From: an uncultured Pelagibacteraceae bacterium
GTDB lineage: Bacteria; Pseudomonadota; Alphaproteobacteria; Pelagibacterales; Pelagibacteraceae
DNA: 34,254 nt
Assembly: GCA_902543665.1 (NCBI GenBank)
Contig: CACBZI010000004.1
Location: 1 to 34,254 of the forward strand
Reading direction: 5' to 3'
Part shown: positions 18,160 to 27,920 of the stretch, in pieces
How positions within the stretch are numbered: the stretch's first letter is position 1
Layout: each line of letters starts with the position of its first letter
Position numbers and translations under genes: made by a program
The notes under the pieces: generated by a model
Database searches by the model: none
Told to the model about the DNA's origin: nothing
The model's input: the letters and a program-made list of their open reading frames with translations, nothing else

Positions 18160-18312
18160 ATGTTATCATTTTTAAAAGAATTTTTTGAATTTTTAGGCGC
18201 TAGAAAAAAATATTGGTTGCTGCCTATATTAATCGTTTTAGCTCTCTTTGGCGCTTTGATAGTTTTAAGTCAAGGTACAGCTATAGCTCCATTTATTTAC
18301 ACAATTTTTTAA
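18160..18312 (+). CDS. DUF5989 / SxtK-like 50-aa membrane peptide (not in ORF track)
   Basis: ATG TTA TCA...TTT TAA encoding MLSFLKEFFEFLGARKKYWLLPILIVLALFGALIVLSQGTAIAPFIYTIF; stop is immediately followed by the carbamoyltransferase GTG start. Confidence 0.88.
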   Translation: MLSFLKEFFEFLGARKKYWLLPILIVLALFGALIVLSQGTAIAPFIYTIF

Positions 18313-20148
18313 GTGAACACTATTCTTGGTATATCAGCATTTTATCATGACAGTGCCGCCACTTTAATTAAAGATGGCGAGATAATTGCTGCAGCACAAG
18401 AAGAGCGCTTTTCCAGAAAAAAACATGATCCTAATTATCCTTACAATGCTATCAACTATGTTTTGTCTGAAGCTAATTTAAATTTAAATGAAGTTGATCA
18501 TATTGTCTTTTTCGAAAAACCCTTTTTAAAATTTGAACGACTTTTAGAAACATATTTAGCATTTGCACCTCGAGGATTTAAATCGTTCAGTTTATCAATG
18601 CCAATTTGGTTAAGAGAAAAGCTATTTCAAAAAAAATTTTTATTTGATCAATTAAAAAGACATGATAAAAATTTTGATGATATAAATAAAATTAATTTTT
18701 CCGAACATCACTTAAGTCATGCAGCTAGTGCATTTTACCCATCACCATTTGAGCAAGCAGTTGTTTTAACTTTAGACGGAGTTGGAGAATGGGCAACCAC
18801 AACTCTAGCAATCGGAAAAAAAAATAATCTTGATATGATTAAGGAAATACACTTTCCACATTCTCTTGGATTACTCTATTCCGCATTTACATACTATATA
18901 GGTTTCAAAGTTAATAGTGGTGAATATAAGTTAATGGGATTAGCACCTTACGGGAAGCCAAAATATAAAGAATTAATTTTAAATAAATTATTAGACGTTA
19001 AAAGCGATGGTTCTTTTAAGTTAAATATGAAATATTTTAATTATGCAACTGGATTAACTATGACCAACAAAAATTTTTCAAATCTCTTTGATCAACCAGT
19101 CAGAAATCCATCTAAAGATTTATTAAAAGAGTTTCATATGGACATAGCATCTTCAATACAAGCAGTGACTGAAGAAATTATACTAAGACTAACAAAAAAT
19201 ATCGCTAATGAATATAAAATAAAAAACTTATGCTTAGCTGGTGGAGTTGCTTTGAATTGTGTTGCCAATGGAAAAATATTAAGAGAAAATATATTCGATA
19301 ATATTTGGATACAACCAGCTGCAGGTGATGCGGGTGGATCACTAGGTGCTGCATTAGCATATTGGCATCATGAATTAAAAAAACCTAGAGATAATTTTAA
19401 AGATCAAATGAAGGGTGCATATTTAGGACCAAAATTTTCAGATAAACATATAGAGAGTCAACTGAATAAACTAAAAGGTAAATATAACAAAAAAACTTCA
19501 AAAGAAATTTCATCTATTGTTGCTAAAGAATTGTCTAACAATAAAACAGTTGGTTGGTTTCAAGGAAGAATGGAATTTGGGCCTCGAGCTTTAGGAGGAC
19601 GATCAATTTTAGCTGACCCTAGATCTGAGAAAATGCAAAAAGAATTAAATTTAAAGATTAAATTTAGAGAGAGTTTTAGACCATTTGCACCCTCTGTTTT
19701 AAGAGAAGATGTAAATAACTGGTTTGAATTAAATTATGATAGTCCTTATATGCTTTTAGTTTCCGATGTAAAAAAAGACAAACAAATTGCTATGTCTGAA
19801 AAAGATAAAAAACTTTTTGGAATAGATAAACTAAACGTCAAAAGATCTAGTATTCCGGCTATTACTCATGTCGATTATTCTGCTAGAATACAAACAGTAC
19901 ATAAAGAAACAAACCCAAAGTATTATGACTTATTAAACGAATTTAAAAAGATAACAGGTTGCCCAGTGTTAGTAAATACATCGTTTAATGTAAGAGGTGA
20001 GCCAATCGTATGTTCAATAGATGATGCATTTAATTGTTTTATGGGAACAAATCTCGACATACTCGTTATAGAGAATTTTATCTTATTTAAAAATGAGCAA
20101 GATCAATCATTGATTAAAGACTACAAAAATAAATTTGAACTAGATTAA
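18313..20148 (+). CDS. Carbamoyltransferase (SxtI/NodU/CmcH family)
   Basis: ILGISAFYHDSAATLIKDGEIIAAAQEERFSRKKHDPNYP...HHLSHAASAFYPSPFEQAVVLTLDGVGEWATT...GRMEFGPRALGGRSILADPR...VNTSFNVRGEPIVCS. Confidence 0.95.
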   Translation: MNTILGISAFYHDSAATLIKDGEIIAAAQEERFSRKKHDPNYPYNAINYVLSEANLNLNEVDHIVFFEKPFLKFERLLETYLAFAPRGFKSFSLSMPIWLREKLFQKKFLFDQLKRHDKNFDDINKINFSEHHLSHAASAFYPSPFEQAVVLTLDGVGEWATTTLAIGKKNNLDMIKEIHFPHSLGLLYSAFTYYIGFKVNSGEYKLMGLAPYGKPKYKELILNKLLDVKSDGSFKLNMKYFNYATGLTMTNKNFSNLFDQPVRNPSKDLLKEFHMDIASSIQAVTEEIILRLTKNIANEYKIKNLCLAGGVALNCVANGKILRENIFDNIWIQPAAGDAGGSLGAALAYWHHELKKPRDNFKDQMKGAYLGPKFSDKHIESQLNKLKGKYNKKTSKEISSIVAKELSNNKTVGWFQGRMEFGPRALGGRSILADPRSEKMQKELNLKIKFRESFRPFAPSVLREDVNNWFELNYDSPYMLLVSDVKKDKQIAMSEKDKKLFGIDKLNVKRSSIPAITHVDYSARIQTVHKETNPKYYDLLNEFKKITGCPVLVNTSFNVRGEPIVCSIDDAFNCFMGTNLDILVIENFILFKNEQDQSLIKDYKNKFELD

Positions 20149-20945
20149 TTTAGATTAAGTATTGTTGCAGGATCTAGCTTCACATCAAACCAGTTCAATC
20201 TAATATCTAAGTGAGGACCAGTAGCTCTTCCGCTTTGACCTAAAGTTCCTACTATTTCTCCTCTTTTTACTTTCTGACCGACTTTGACATTTATATCTTT
20301 CATGTGCATGAATAACGTGCTGATACCATGGCCGTGGTCAAAAATTAACGTACCACCTGTAAAATACATATCATTTTCAGCGAGAGTAACTTCTCCATCC
20401 ATCATAGCTTTAACTGGAGTTCCCTCAGGTGCATGAAAATCTATTCCGTAATGAGGTCTTCTTGGTTTACCATTTAAGATCCTTTGACTTCCGTAAACTC
20501 CAGTAATTATATATTTTTCTATAGGATAAATAAATTTATCTTTAAAAAAAACATACGAAGTATCTAGAGATCTTGCTTGCCCTATCAGCTTATTATCTTT
20601 TTTAATTCTTTCATAAACTTCTGGAGGAGGCGTTACTTGCTTTGGTGGCAAACCGTCAATTCTTTGTATTTTATATTTTCTTTTTAAAACTTTTTTATTA
20701 ATTGTTGTGAGTTTACTGTCTTTGTGAATTCTAATTGTAACATCATTTTTTCTGTCTCTATCAAGTCCAAAAGCAAAAAAACCCTGGTCTGAGACTCTTA
20801 TTTTTCTTTTGTCAATAAAGACATTTGAACCTGGTTCGGTTTTTCCTAAAATAAATGAACCTTGTTCAAATTTACCTTTGAACTCAACTGCTGACGATAT
20901 TTGTAGTTGCAATAAAAATAAAAAAGTAAAAAAAGAAAACCTCAC
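20145..20945 (-). CDS. M23 family (LytM) metallopeptidase, secreted
   Basis: Signal-peptide-like N-terminus; RRPHYGIDFHAPEGTPVKAMMDGEVTLAENDMYFTGGTLIFDHGHGISTLFMHM...GQSGRATGPHLDIRLNW. Confidence 0.92.
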   Translation of the reverse strand: MRFSFFTFLFLLQLQISSAVEFKGKFEQGSFILGKTEPGSNVFIDKRKIRVSDQGFFAFGLDRDRKNDVTIRIHKDSKLTTINKKVLKRKYKIQRIDGLPPKQVTPPPEVYERIKKDNKLIGQARSLDTSYVFFKDKFIYPIEKYIITGVYGSQRILNGKPRRPHYGIDFHAPEGTPVKAMMDGEVTLAENDMYFTGGTLIFDHGHGISTLFMHMKDINVKVGQKVKRGEIVGTLGQSGRATGPHLDIRLNWFDVKLDPATILNLN

Positions 20946-21721
20946 TTAGCTGTCCAACCCCCATCAATAACAATTGAACTCCCAGTAATCATTGATGATG
21001 AATCTGAAGCCAAGAAAGCAACTGCAGTAGCAACATCACTTACTGTAACAACTTTGTTAATTGGAGTGCTTTCCTTAACATATTTATTGTATTTCTTATC
21101 TGCAAAATATTTTTTTGTTCTTGGCGTTAAAACAATATTAGGGCAAACACTATTAACCCTAATATTATATTTAGCTAAATCTAAAGCCATTCCTTTTGTG
21201 AGGCCTTCTATTCCAAACTTTGTCATACTGTAAACAGATCTCTTTTGTCCAGCAACCAAACCAAAAATAGAGGAAATATTTATAATTGAACCTTGTTTTC
21301 TTTTTAATTTTATTATTTGATTAGCACAAAGTTGTGCGATATTAAATGCTGATTTAGTGTTTACATTCAAAAGAGTTTCTAATGAAGATTTTTTCACATT
21401 TAAGAAAGACTCTGGAATATTTGTACCAGCATTGTTAACAAGAATATCCAATTTTTTTAATTTAGAAATAAAACTTTTTATACGATTGAAATTGTTTACA
21501 TCACAATTAAATGACACATACTTTACTCTTAATTTCTTAATTATCTTACCCAAACTGTTTAATTCAATTTGATTTCTCCCGATTGCTATTACATTACCTC
21601 CTGCCTGAGCTATTGCTTGAGCTGTTCCTCTGCCTAATCCTTTTGTGGCTCCAGTAATTAAGGCAGTTTTACCTTTTAAATTAATATTCTTTAAAAAAAG
21701 CCCCATTATTTCGCTGTCCAT
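20942..21721 (-). CDS. SDR family oxidoreductase (paralog 1)
   Basis: ALITGATKGLGRGTAQAIAQAGGNVIAIGRN, NNAG, YSMTKFGIEGL, GSSIVIDGGWTAK. Confidence 0.93.
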   Translation of the reverse strand: MDSEIMGLFLKNINLKGKTALITGATKGLGRGTAQAIAQAGGNVIAIGRNQIELNSLGKIIKKLRVKYVSFNCDVNNFNRIKSFISKLKKLDILVNNAGTNIPESFLNVKKSSLETLLNVNTKSAFNIAQLCANQIIKLKRKQGSIINISSIFGLVAGQKRSVYSMTKFGIEGLTKGMALDLAKYNIRVNSVCPNIVLTPRTKKYFADKKYNKYVKESTPINKVVTVSDVATAVAFLASDSSSMITGSSIVIDGGWTAK

Positions 21722-22470
21722 CCTCCATCAACTATTAATGATGTTCCAGTTATCATTTCCGAAGTCTCCCCTGCTAAAAAAGCAACAGCAGTTGCTACGT
21801 CACTTTCTTTTGCAACTCTTCCAAGGGGTATATTGCTTAACATTTGTTTTTTAAATTTTTTATTTTTAAAAAACTTTTTTACCATTGGTGTTTCAACAAA
21901 TGTAGGACAAACAGTATTTACCCTAATATTATAGGGTGCTAATTCGACCGCCATGCCCCTGGCTAATCCTTCAATTCCAAATTTATTCATATTATAAACG
22001 TTTCTTCCCTCACATCCTACTTTTCCTAACTGAGAAGACATATGTATAATCGATCCACCAATTTTTTTTCTATTTTTGGCTTTTACCATTTTTTGAGAAC
22101 ATAATTGAGCAACGTTGAATGCTGCTTTCATGTTTAAATTAGTTAGATATTCCATATTTTCTCGCTTCACCTCTGTGAAATGTTCTGGACGATTATTACC
22201 GGCATTATTAACTAAGATATCTAAACGAGAAATTTTTTTAAGAATATTTTTGAACTCTTGTACATTTGTAATATCACAAACAAAAGCTTCACTAGAACCC
22301 TTAGTTTTTTTAATTATTTTACTCACTTTAATTAAATCTGATTTAGTTCTACTTAATATAATTACTTTTGCGCCAGCCTCAGCTAAGGCAATAGAACATG
22401 CTTTTCCTAAGCCTTTTCCTGCCCCAGTAACCAAAGCAATTTTATTTTTGAGATTAATTTTTTTAAGCAT
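21706..22470 (-). CDS. SDR family oxidoreductase (paralog 2)
   Basis: ALVTGAGKGLGKACSIALAEAGAKVIILSRT, NNAGNNRP, YNMNKFGIEGLARGMA, GTSLIVDGGWTAK. Confidence 0.93.
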   Translation of the reverse strand: MLKKINLKNKIALVTGAGKGLGKACSIALAEAGAKVIILSRTKSDLIKVSKIIKKTKGSSEAFVCDITNVQEFKNILKKISRLDILVNNAGNNRPEHFTEVKRENMEYLTNLNMKAAFNVAQLCSQKMVKAKNRKKIGGSIIHMSSQLGKVGCEGRNVYNMNKFGIEGLARGMAVELAPYNIRVNTVCPTFVETPMVKKFFKNKKFKKQMLSNIPLGRVAKESDVATAVAFLAGETSEMITGTSLIVDGGWTAK

Positions 22471-23066
22471 TAAAGAAATAAAATATTAATATCAGTATAT
22501 ATTAAATCTACAGCAACCGCTAATATAGCTAATAAACCTAACCAAGCTATCCATTTATATTTTTTAATCCAACTAGAAATTAAATTTGCCGCAACAGCCA
22601 TTAAAACTATCGATAAAACTAGACCAAATACTAATAAATGATAGTGATGTCCTGCAGCACCCGCAACACCTAAAACATTATCTAGACTCATTGTAAAATC
22701 TGCAAGTAATATTGTCCAAATAGCTTTTAAAAAACTTGAGCTCTCTACCTTAACACTTTCTTCTTTTGTTTCACCTTTGATTACATCTATGTAAAGCTTG
22801 TAAACAATGTACAATAATAATAAACCCCCAATTAATCTTAGTCCGCTTATTTGTAATAAATAAGCTGTCAATAAAGTTAGAATAATTCTTAAGACTACTG
22901 CTCCTCCGATACCCCAAAAAATTATTTGCTTTCTTTGATTAGCAGGAAACTTAGATGCAACCATGCCAATAATAATTGCATTATCTCCTGCAAGCACTAA
23001 ATCAATAAAAATAATTTGGGTTAAAATTGTTATTTGTTCAGGGGTAAATATTTCGGATAACATCAA
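22470..23066 (-). CDS. TerC/YjbE family integral membrane protein
   Basis: [34 protein letters not shown] and [20 protein letters not shown]. Confidence 0.92.
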   Translation of the reverse strand: MMLSEIFTPEQITILTQIIFIDLVLAGDNAIIIGMVASKFPANQRKQIIFWGIGGAVVLRIILTLLTAYLLQISGLRLIGGLLLLYIVYKLYIDVIKGETKEESVKVESSSFLKAIWTILLADFTMSLDNVLGVAGAAGHHYHLLVFGLVLSIVLMAVAANLISSWIKKYKWIAWLGLLAILAVAVDLIYTDINILFL

Positions 23067-24670
23067 TTGTTCAATATCATGTCCGAAGCCTTTTCTGCAA
23101 TCATAATCGTAGGTGCATTTGTATTACCCGAAGTGATATTTGGCATTATTGATGCATCTACTACTCTTAAATTTTTTAAACCATGAGTTAATAATTTATC
23201 ACTTACCACTGCTTCGTCCCCTTTACCCATCTTACAAGTTCCCACAGGGTGAAAAATAGTTTGAGAGTATTCGCTAGCTGCCTGCACTAATTCTTCATCA
23301 TCAGTTATATGTGCACCTGGTCTATATTCCTCTGGTTCGTATTTTTTGAATGTTTCTGTTTCTAACATAATTTTTCTTACAATTTTTAATCCTTTCGCTG
23401 CAACATTTCTATCGTCTTGAGTAGATAGATAATTCATTTTAATTTTTGGATTATCACGAGTATCGGCACTTGTAATATTTATTTCACCTCTACTTGTGGG
23501 TCTTACATTAGCCACTGTAGGTGTGATGCCATCAAAATCGTGCATTTTTGAAGCACCTAAAATGTCTGTACTTATAGGTTGAACATGAAATTGTAAATTA
23601 GGCGTTGCTCTTGATGGATCACTTTTTACAAATCCACAAACTTGACTAGCACCCATTGTCATAGGACCGCTCTGTTTAAAAATATATTCAAGCCCGATTA
23701 AAAAGTTCCCAAATAAACTATTAATTTTACTATTTAAAGATTTTAAATTTTTTACTTTATAAACCGGTCTAAACATTAGATGATCTTGTAAATTTTTTCC
23801 AACACCTTTTAATTCGTGGATAACATCAATACCATGTTTAGTTAATTTTTCTCTATCACCAATTCCAGAAGCCTGTAAGATATGTGGGGAACCAATTGAA
23901 CCCGCAGATAAAATCACTTCTCTTTTTGATTTAACAGTCTTAAGCTCGTTTTTTATATAGTAATTTACACCAACTGCTTTTTTTCCCTCAAAATTAATCT
24001 TTTGTACATGAGCATTTACTTCAATTTTTAAATTTGATCTCTTTTTTGCGGGATTTAAATATCCCTTAGCTGCGCTACATCTTAATTTTAGTAGTTTGTT
24101 TCTGCTAGTAGTAAATTGAAAATAACCAATACCAAAATTATCTCCAGTATTAAAATCTTTTGTTCTTGGTATTCCAGTTTCTTCTGCAGCATTCTGAAAC
24201 TCTTCAAGCATATCTAAATTTATTTGTTTATTAGAAACTACAATAGGGCCTTTATCATTATGATATTTATTATTTCCTAGTTCATTATTTTCTGATTTAA
24301 GAAAATAAGGAAGTACATCGTCCCAACCCCAGCCACTATTACCTTGCTGTCGCCAATTATCATAATCGTTACTTTGTCCTCTTATCCAAAGTAAACCATT
24401 TATAGAAGAGCTCCCTCCTAGAGTTTTTCCTCTAGGATATCTAATTGATCTATTTGCCATTGTTTCATCTTTTTCAGTTTTAAAACACCAATCAACTTTT
24501 GGATTATGCATTGTTTTAAAATAACCAACTGGAATATGTATCCACGGGTAAGTATCTTTACCGCCAGCTTCTAATAATAGAACTTTATTTTTTCCATCAG
24601 CTGTAAGTCTGTTTGCTAAAACACATCCAGCAGAACCAGCACCTATAATTATAAAATCAAATTCTTCCAT
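23063..24670 (-). CDS. GMC family FAD oxidoreductase (choline/alcohol dehydrogenase-like)
   Basis: [111 protein letters not shown]. Confidence 0.93.
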   Translation of the reverse strand: MEEFDFIIIGAGSAGCVLANRLTADGKNKVLLLEAGGKDTYPWIHIPVGYFKTMHNPKVDWCFKTEKDETMANRSIRYPRGKTLGGSSSINGLLWIRGQSNDYDNWRQQGNSGWGWDDVLPYFLKSENNELGNNKYHNDKGPIVVSNKQINLDMLEEFQNAAEETGIPRTKDFNTGDNFGIGYFQFTTSRNKLLKLRCSAAKGYLNPAKKRSNLKIEVNAHVQKINFEGKKAVGVNYYIKNELKTVKSKREVILSAGSIGSPHILQASGIGDREKLTKHGIDVIHELKGVGKNLQDHLMFRPVYKVKNLKSLNSKINSLFGNFLIGLEYIFKQSGPMTMGASQVCGFVKSDPSRATPNLQFHVQPISTDILGASKMHDFDGITPTVANVRPTSRGEINITSADTRDNPKIKMNYLSTQDDRNVAAKGLKIVRKIMLETETFKKYEPEEYRPGAHITDDEELVQAASEYSQTIFHPVGTCKMGKGDEAVVSDKLLTHGLKNLRVVDASIMPNITSGNTNAPTIMIAEKASDMILNN

Positions 24671-24747
24671 AATTTGTTTATAGCTTAATCATCAAAAAAT
24701 GGGTATTCGGTATTTAATTTTACAACTTGAGGTTTTAATTGTTTAGT

Positions 24748-24776
24748 TTGACTCTAATACACTGATAAAACATACT
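24748..24776 (+). promoter_or_regulatory. Candidate sigma70-type promoter for TRAP operon
   Basis: TTGACT (24748-24753), 17-nt spacer, CATACT (24771-24776), about 30 nt upstream of dctP ATG at 24809. Confidence 0.4.
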
Positions 24777-24808
24777 CCTTGCAACTAACAAACTAAAACG
24801 GGGGAATA

Positions 24809-25903
24809 ATGAGAAAATTATTATCTGTAGTTTTAGGTTTAGCTGTTTTTGTGGGAATTTCTATGACTTCAGCAAATGCTAAAACTTTAAAATGTCAGAC
24901 CGTTCTTAACACCAAAGCTGATGAAGTTAAGATGTTAAAGGACTTTACTGACACTGTAACAGAACTTACTGACGGTTCATTAAAATTTGAAATATTGCCA
25001 GCAGGTGCTGTTGTAGGAGTAAAAGAGACTTTAGACGCGGTTGATAAAGGATTAATTGATTGTGGTTTCGCATGGACACACTATTGGTCAGGAGATCACC
25101 CAGCTGCAATGTTATTTGGTTCGCCAGTAGCAGGTGGTGGAGTAGGTATAGATAACTTGGCGTTTTTATCTTGGTTCCAATATGGTGGTGGTAAAGAATT
25201 ATACGACCAATTATGGAAAGAAATGGGAAGAGACATTAAAGGATTTATGCTCCAACCAGTTGGCCCAGAAGCTTTAGGTTGGTTTCCAAAACCAATTAAA
25301 GACATGGCTGATTTTAGAAAATATAAATTCAGAACACCTCCAGGAATTCCTGGACAAACATATAAAGATATCGGTATTGCATCTGTAGCAATGGGTGGTG
25401 GAGATATTCTTCCAGCATTACAAGCAGGTACTATAGATGCAGCAGAATGGTGTTGTCCAAAACCAGATTTAACATTTGGTTTCCAAAAAGTATTAAAACA
25501 CTATTACCTACAAGGTTTACACCAAGTAGTAGTAAATGCTGACTTTTATATTACTGGAAAAACTTACAAAAAAATGACTGCTCATGAGAAAAAATCTCTT
25601 GAAGTAGCTGCAAATGCTTCATTAGCTAAATCTTTAAGCTACAGAATCTATGAAAATGGAAAAGCTTTAAGAGAACTAACTACTAAGCACGGAGTAATTT
25701 TAGAAGATACTCCAACAGACTACTTTAAAGAATATATGGCAGCAGCAAAAGCAACATTGAACAAAAACGCAGCGGACAATAAATTCTTCGCGAAAGTTTA
25801 TAACTCAATGAAAGAGTTTGCTGATATTGCCGTACCATTCTGGAGCGGTGCTCAAATGTCAAACGCTAAGCTAGGAATGGCTCACGCGGCGACATTAAAG
25901 TAA
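24809..25903 (+). CDS. TRAP transporter substrate-binding protein (DctP family)
   Basis: Signal peptide ...TSANAKTLKCQTVLN; DctP-like LKFEILPAGAVVGVKETLDAVDKGLIDCGF, YKFRTPPGIPGQTYKDIG, ALQAGTIDAAEW. Confidence 0.92.
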   Translation: MRKLLSVVLGLAVFVGISMTSANAKTLKCQTVLNTKADEVKMLKDFTDTVTELTDGSLKFEILPAGAVVGVKETLDAVDKGLIDCGFAWTHYWSGDHPAAMLFGSPVAGGGVGIDNLAFLSWFQYGGGKELYDQLWKEMGRDIKGFMLQPVGPEALGWFPKPIKDMADFRKYKFRTPPGIPGQTYKDIGIASVAMGGGDILPALQAGTIDAAEWCCPKPDLTFGFQKVLKHYYLQGLHQVVVNADFYITGKTYKKMTAHEKKSLEVAANASLAKSLSYRIYENGKALRELTTKHGVILEDTPTDYFKEYMAAAKATLNKNAADNKFFAKVYNSMKEFADIAVPFWSGAQMSNAKLGMAHAATLK

Positions 25904-25927
25904 TAAGCAATAACTTTAAAAATATTT

Positions 25928-25960
25928 TAGAGCGGACTTAACGGTCCGCTCTAATTTTTT
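25928..25960 (+). terminator. Rho-independent terminator/attenuator between dctP and dctQ
   Basis: Perfect 10-bp stem TAGAGCGGAC / GTCCGCTCTA, 6-nt loop TTAACG, followed by A-TTTTTT. Confidence 0.85.
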
Positions 25961-25971
25961 AGGACTAGATT

Positions 25972-26589
25972 ATGAATGAAAAGCCACCAAAAATAGACAT
26001 TTCAGATGAAATGATTGCTGAAAGACGCGGCGGTTCAGGAAAAATGCCAGCTGATATGCCAGCTTGGATGGCAAACACTATTACTTCAATAGATAAATTT
26101 AGCAAACGTGTAGGTAATGTAGTTTGTTGGATCCTTATGCCTTTAATTTTAGCAATGACTTATGAAGTTATAATGAGAAAATTATTTTTAGCTCCAACAA
26201 TTTGGGCTTACGATATGAGTAGATTTTTATATGGGGCTCTATTTATGTTAGGAGCAGGGTATGCTCTCTCCAAAGGAGTTCACATAAGAGCAGATTTTTT
26301 ATACAGAAATTTCAAAACTAAAAATCAAGGTCTCGTAGATTTTTGGTTATATATTTTATTTTATTTTCCGGGACTAACAGTCTTTCTTTACATGACTATA
26401 GGATATGTCGAAGAGTCAATTCGAAGAGGAGAAAGGGGAATGGACACAACGTGGATGCCATTCATGTGGCCTATAAAATCATGTTTATTAATAGGTATAA
26501 TATTTCTTTTAATTCAAGGCGTATCAGAATTACTTAAAAGTTATTGGGCTGCAAAAAAAGGTGAGTGGCCTGGAGAAGAGAAAAAATGA
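25972..26589 (+). CDS. TRAP transporter small permease (DctQ family)
   Basis: Four-TM-like protein between DctP and DctM; WAYDMSRFLYGALFMLGAGYALSKGVHIRADFLY. Confidence 0.9.
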   Translation: MNEKPPKIDISDEMIAERRGGSGKMPADMPAWMANTITSIDKFSKRVGNVVCWILMPLILAMTYEVIMRKLFLAPTIWAYDMSRFLYGALFMLGAGYALSKGVHIRADFLYRNFKTKNQGLVDFWLYILFYFPGLTVFLYMTIGYVEESIRRGERGMDTTWMPFMWPIKSCLLIGIIFLLIQGVSELLKSYWAAKKGEWPGEEKK

Positions 26590-27920
26590 TAGCAGAATTA
26601 ATTGATCCAGCAATATTAGGAATTATTTTAGTTGGAGTAATGCTTTTTGCTATCTTCGTCGGATTTCCAATATCTTTTACATTAATTTTTTTAGGTTTTG
26701 TATTTGGATATCTAGGATTTGGTAAACTAGTTTTCTATTTGATGACCTTACAGTTTTCGATGGTCATGACCGAACAAACCCTCGCCGCCGTACCGCTCTT
26801 TGTCTTCATGGGAATTATGATGGAGCAAGCTGGTTTAATGGAAAGGTTGTTCTCATCATTCCAACTTATGTTAGCTAGAGTTAGAGGATCACTTTATTAT
26901 GCTGTCTTATTTGTCTCTGTAATTTTTGCTGCAGCAACAGGAATAGTTGGAGCTTCAGTAACGATTTTAGGAATTATGGCTGCTAAATCTATGAATAGAT
27001 CTAGTTATAATGTTCAGCTTGCTGCGGGAACAATTACAGCAGGTGGTACTTTAGGAATTTTAATACCACCAAGTATCATGCTTGTTGTGATGGGGCCAAT
27101 TATGGAAATTCCAGTTATAGATTTATTTGCGGCCGCAATATTACCAGGAATACTTTTAGCTTCGTTGTTTGCTGCATACACAACAATTAGATGTATGCTG
27201 GATCCAAAATTAGGTCCACCATTACCAGAAGACATGAGACCAACTAGTATGAAAACTGTTTGGATTGAATTTTTATTAGGGCTTGTTCCACCAGCAGCAT
27301 TAGTTTTTGCTGCACTTGGAAGTATATTATTAGGTTTTGCAACACCTACAGAGGCTGCAGGTTGTGGAGCGATGGGTGCACTTTTATTATCACTCGCTTA
27401 TAAAAAATTAACTCTTCCTAAATTACAAGAGGCTCTTGTTAAAACCCTAGAAATAACAGCTCTGATAATGGTTCTAGTAGCTGCTTCAAACTTCTTTGGA
27501 GCTGTGTTTGCACGATTAGGTACACCCACTTTATTGACTGAATTTTTACTTGGGTTAGAGATGAATAAGTATTTAATTTTAGCAATGATCATGGCGATGA
27601 TTTTCTTACTTGGTTGGCCTTTAGAATGGGTTCCAATAGTTATGATTATAATTCCAATTATTTTGCCATTGGTTGAAGCTCTTGGTTTTAACCTAACTTG
27701 GTTCGCTATTCTTGTTGCCGTAAATCTTCAGACCTGTTGGCTCTCGCCACCCGTCGCTTTATCAGCTTATTTTTTAAAGGGTGTTGTGCCTGAATGGGAT
27801 TTAAAAGATATATATCTTGGAATGATGCAATTTATGGTTTTACAATTAATTGGATTAATATTAATAGTTATATTTCCACAAATTGCATTGTGGTTACCGA
27901 CACTTTTATATGGCAATTAA
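26586..27920 (+). CDS. TRAP transporter large permease (DctM family)
   Basis: GFPISFTLIFLGFVFGYLGFG, AAVPLFVFMGIMMEQAGLMERLF, GTLGILIPPSIMLVVMGPIMEIPVIDLFAAAILPGILLA; ATG at 26586 overlaps the dctQ stop. Confidence 0.95.
   Translation: MIAELIDPAILGIILVGVMLFAIFVGFPISFTLIFLGFVFGYLGFGKLVFYLMTLQFSMVMTEQTLAAVPLFVFMGIMMEQAGLMERLFSSFQLMLARVRGSLYYAVLFVSVIFAAATGIVGASVTILGIMAAKSMNRSSYNVQLAAGTITAGGTLGILIPPSIMLVVMGPIMEIPVIDLFAAAILPGILLASLFAAYTTIRCMLDPKLGPPLPEDMRPTSMKTVWIEFLLGLVPPAALVFAALGSILLGFATPTEAAGCGAMGALLLSLAYKKLTLPKLQEALVKTLEITALIMVLVAASNFFGAVFARLGTPTLLTEFLLGLEMNKYLILAMIMAMIFLLGWPLEWVPIVMIIIPIILPLVEALGFNLTWFAILVAVNLQTCWLSPPVALSAYFLKGVVPEWDLKDIYLGMMQFMVLQLIGLILIVIFPQIALWLPTLLYGN

Noticed and set aside
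14457-20148. A saxitoxin biosynthesis cluster
   Set aside because: Only sxtI/J/K-like tailoring-type genes are present; no sxtA, sxtG, sxtB or dioxygenases in the window.
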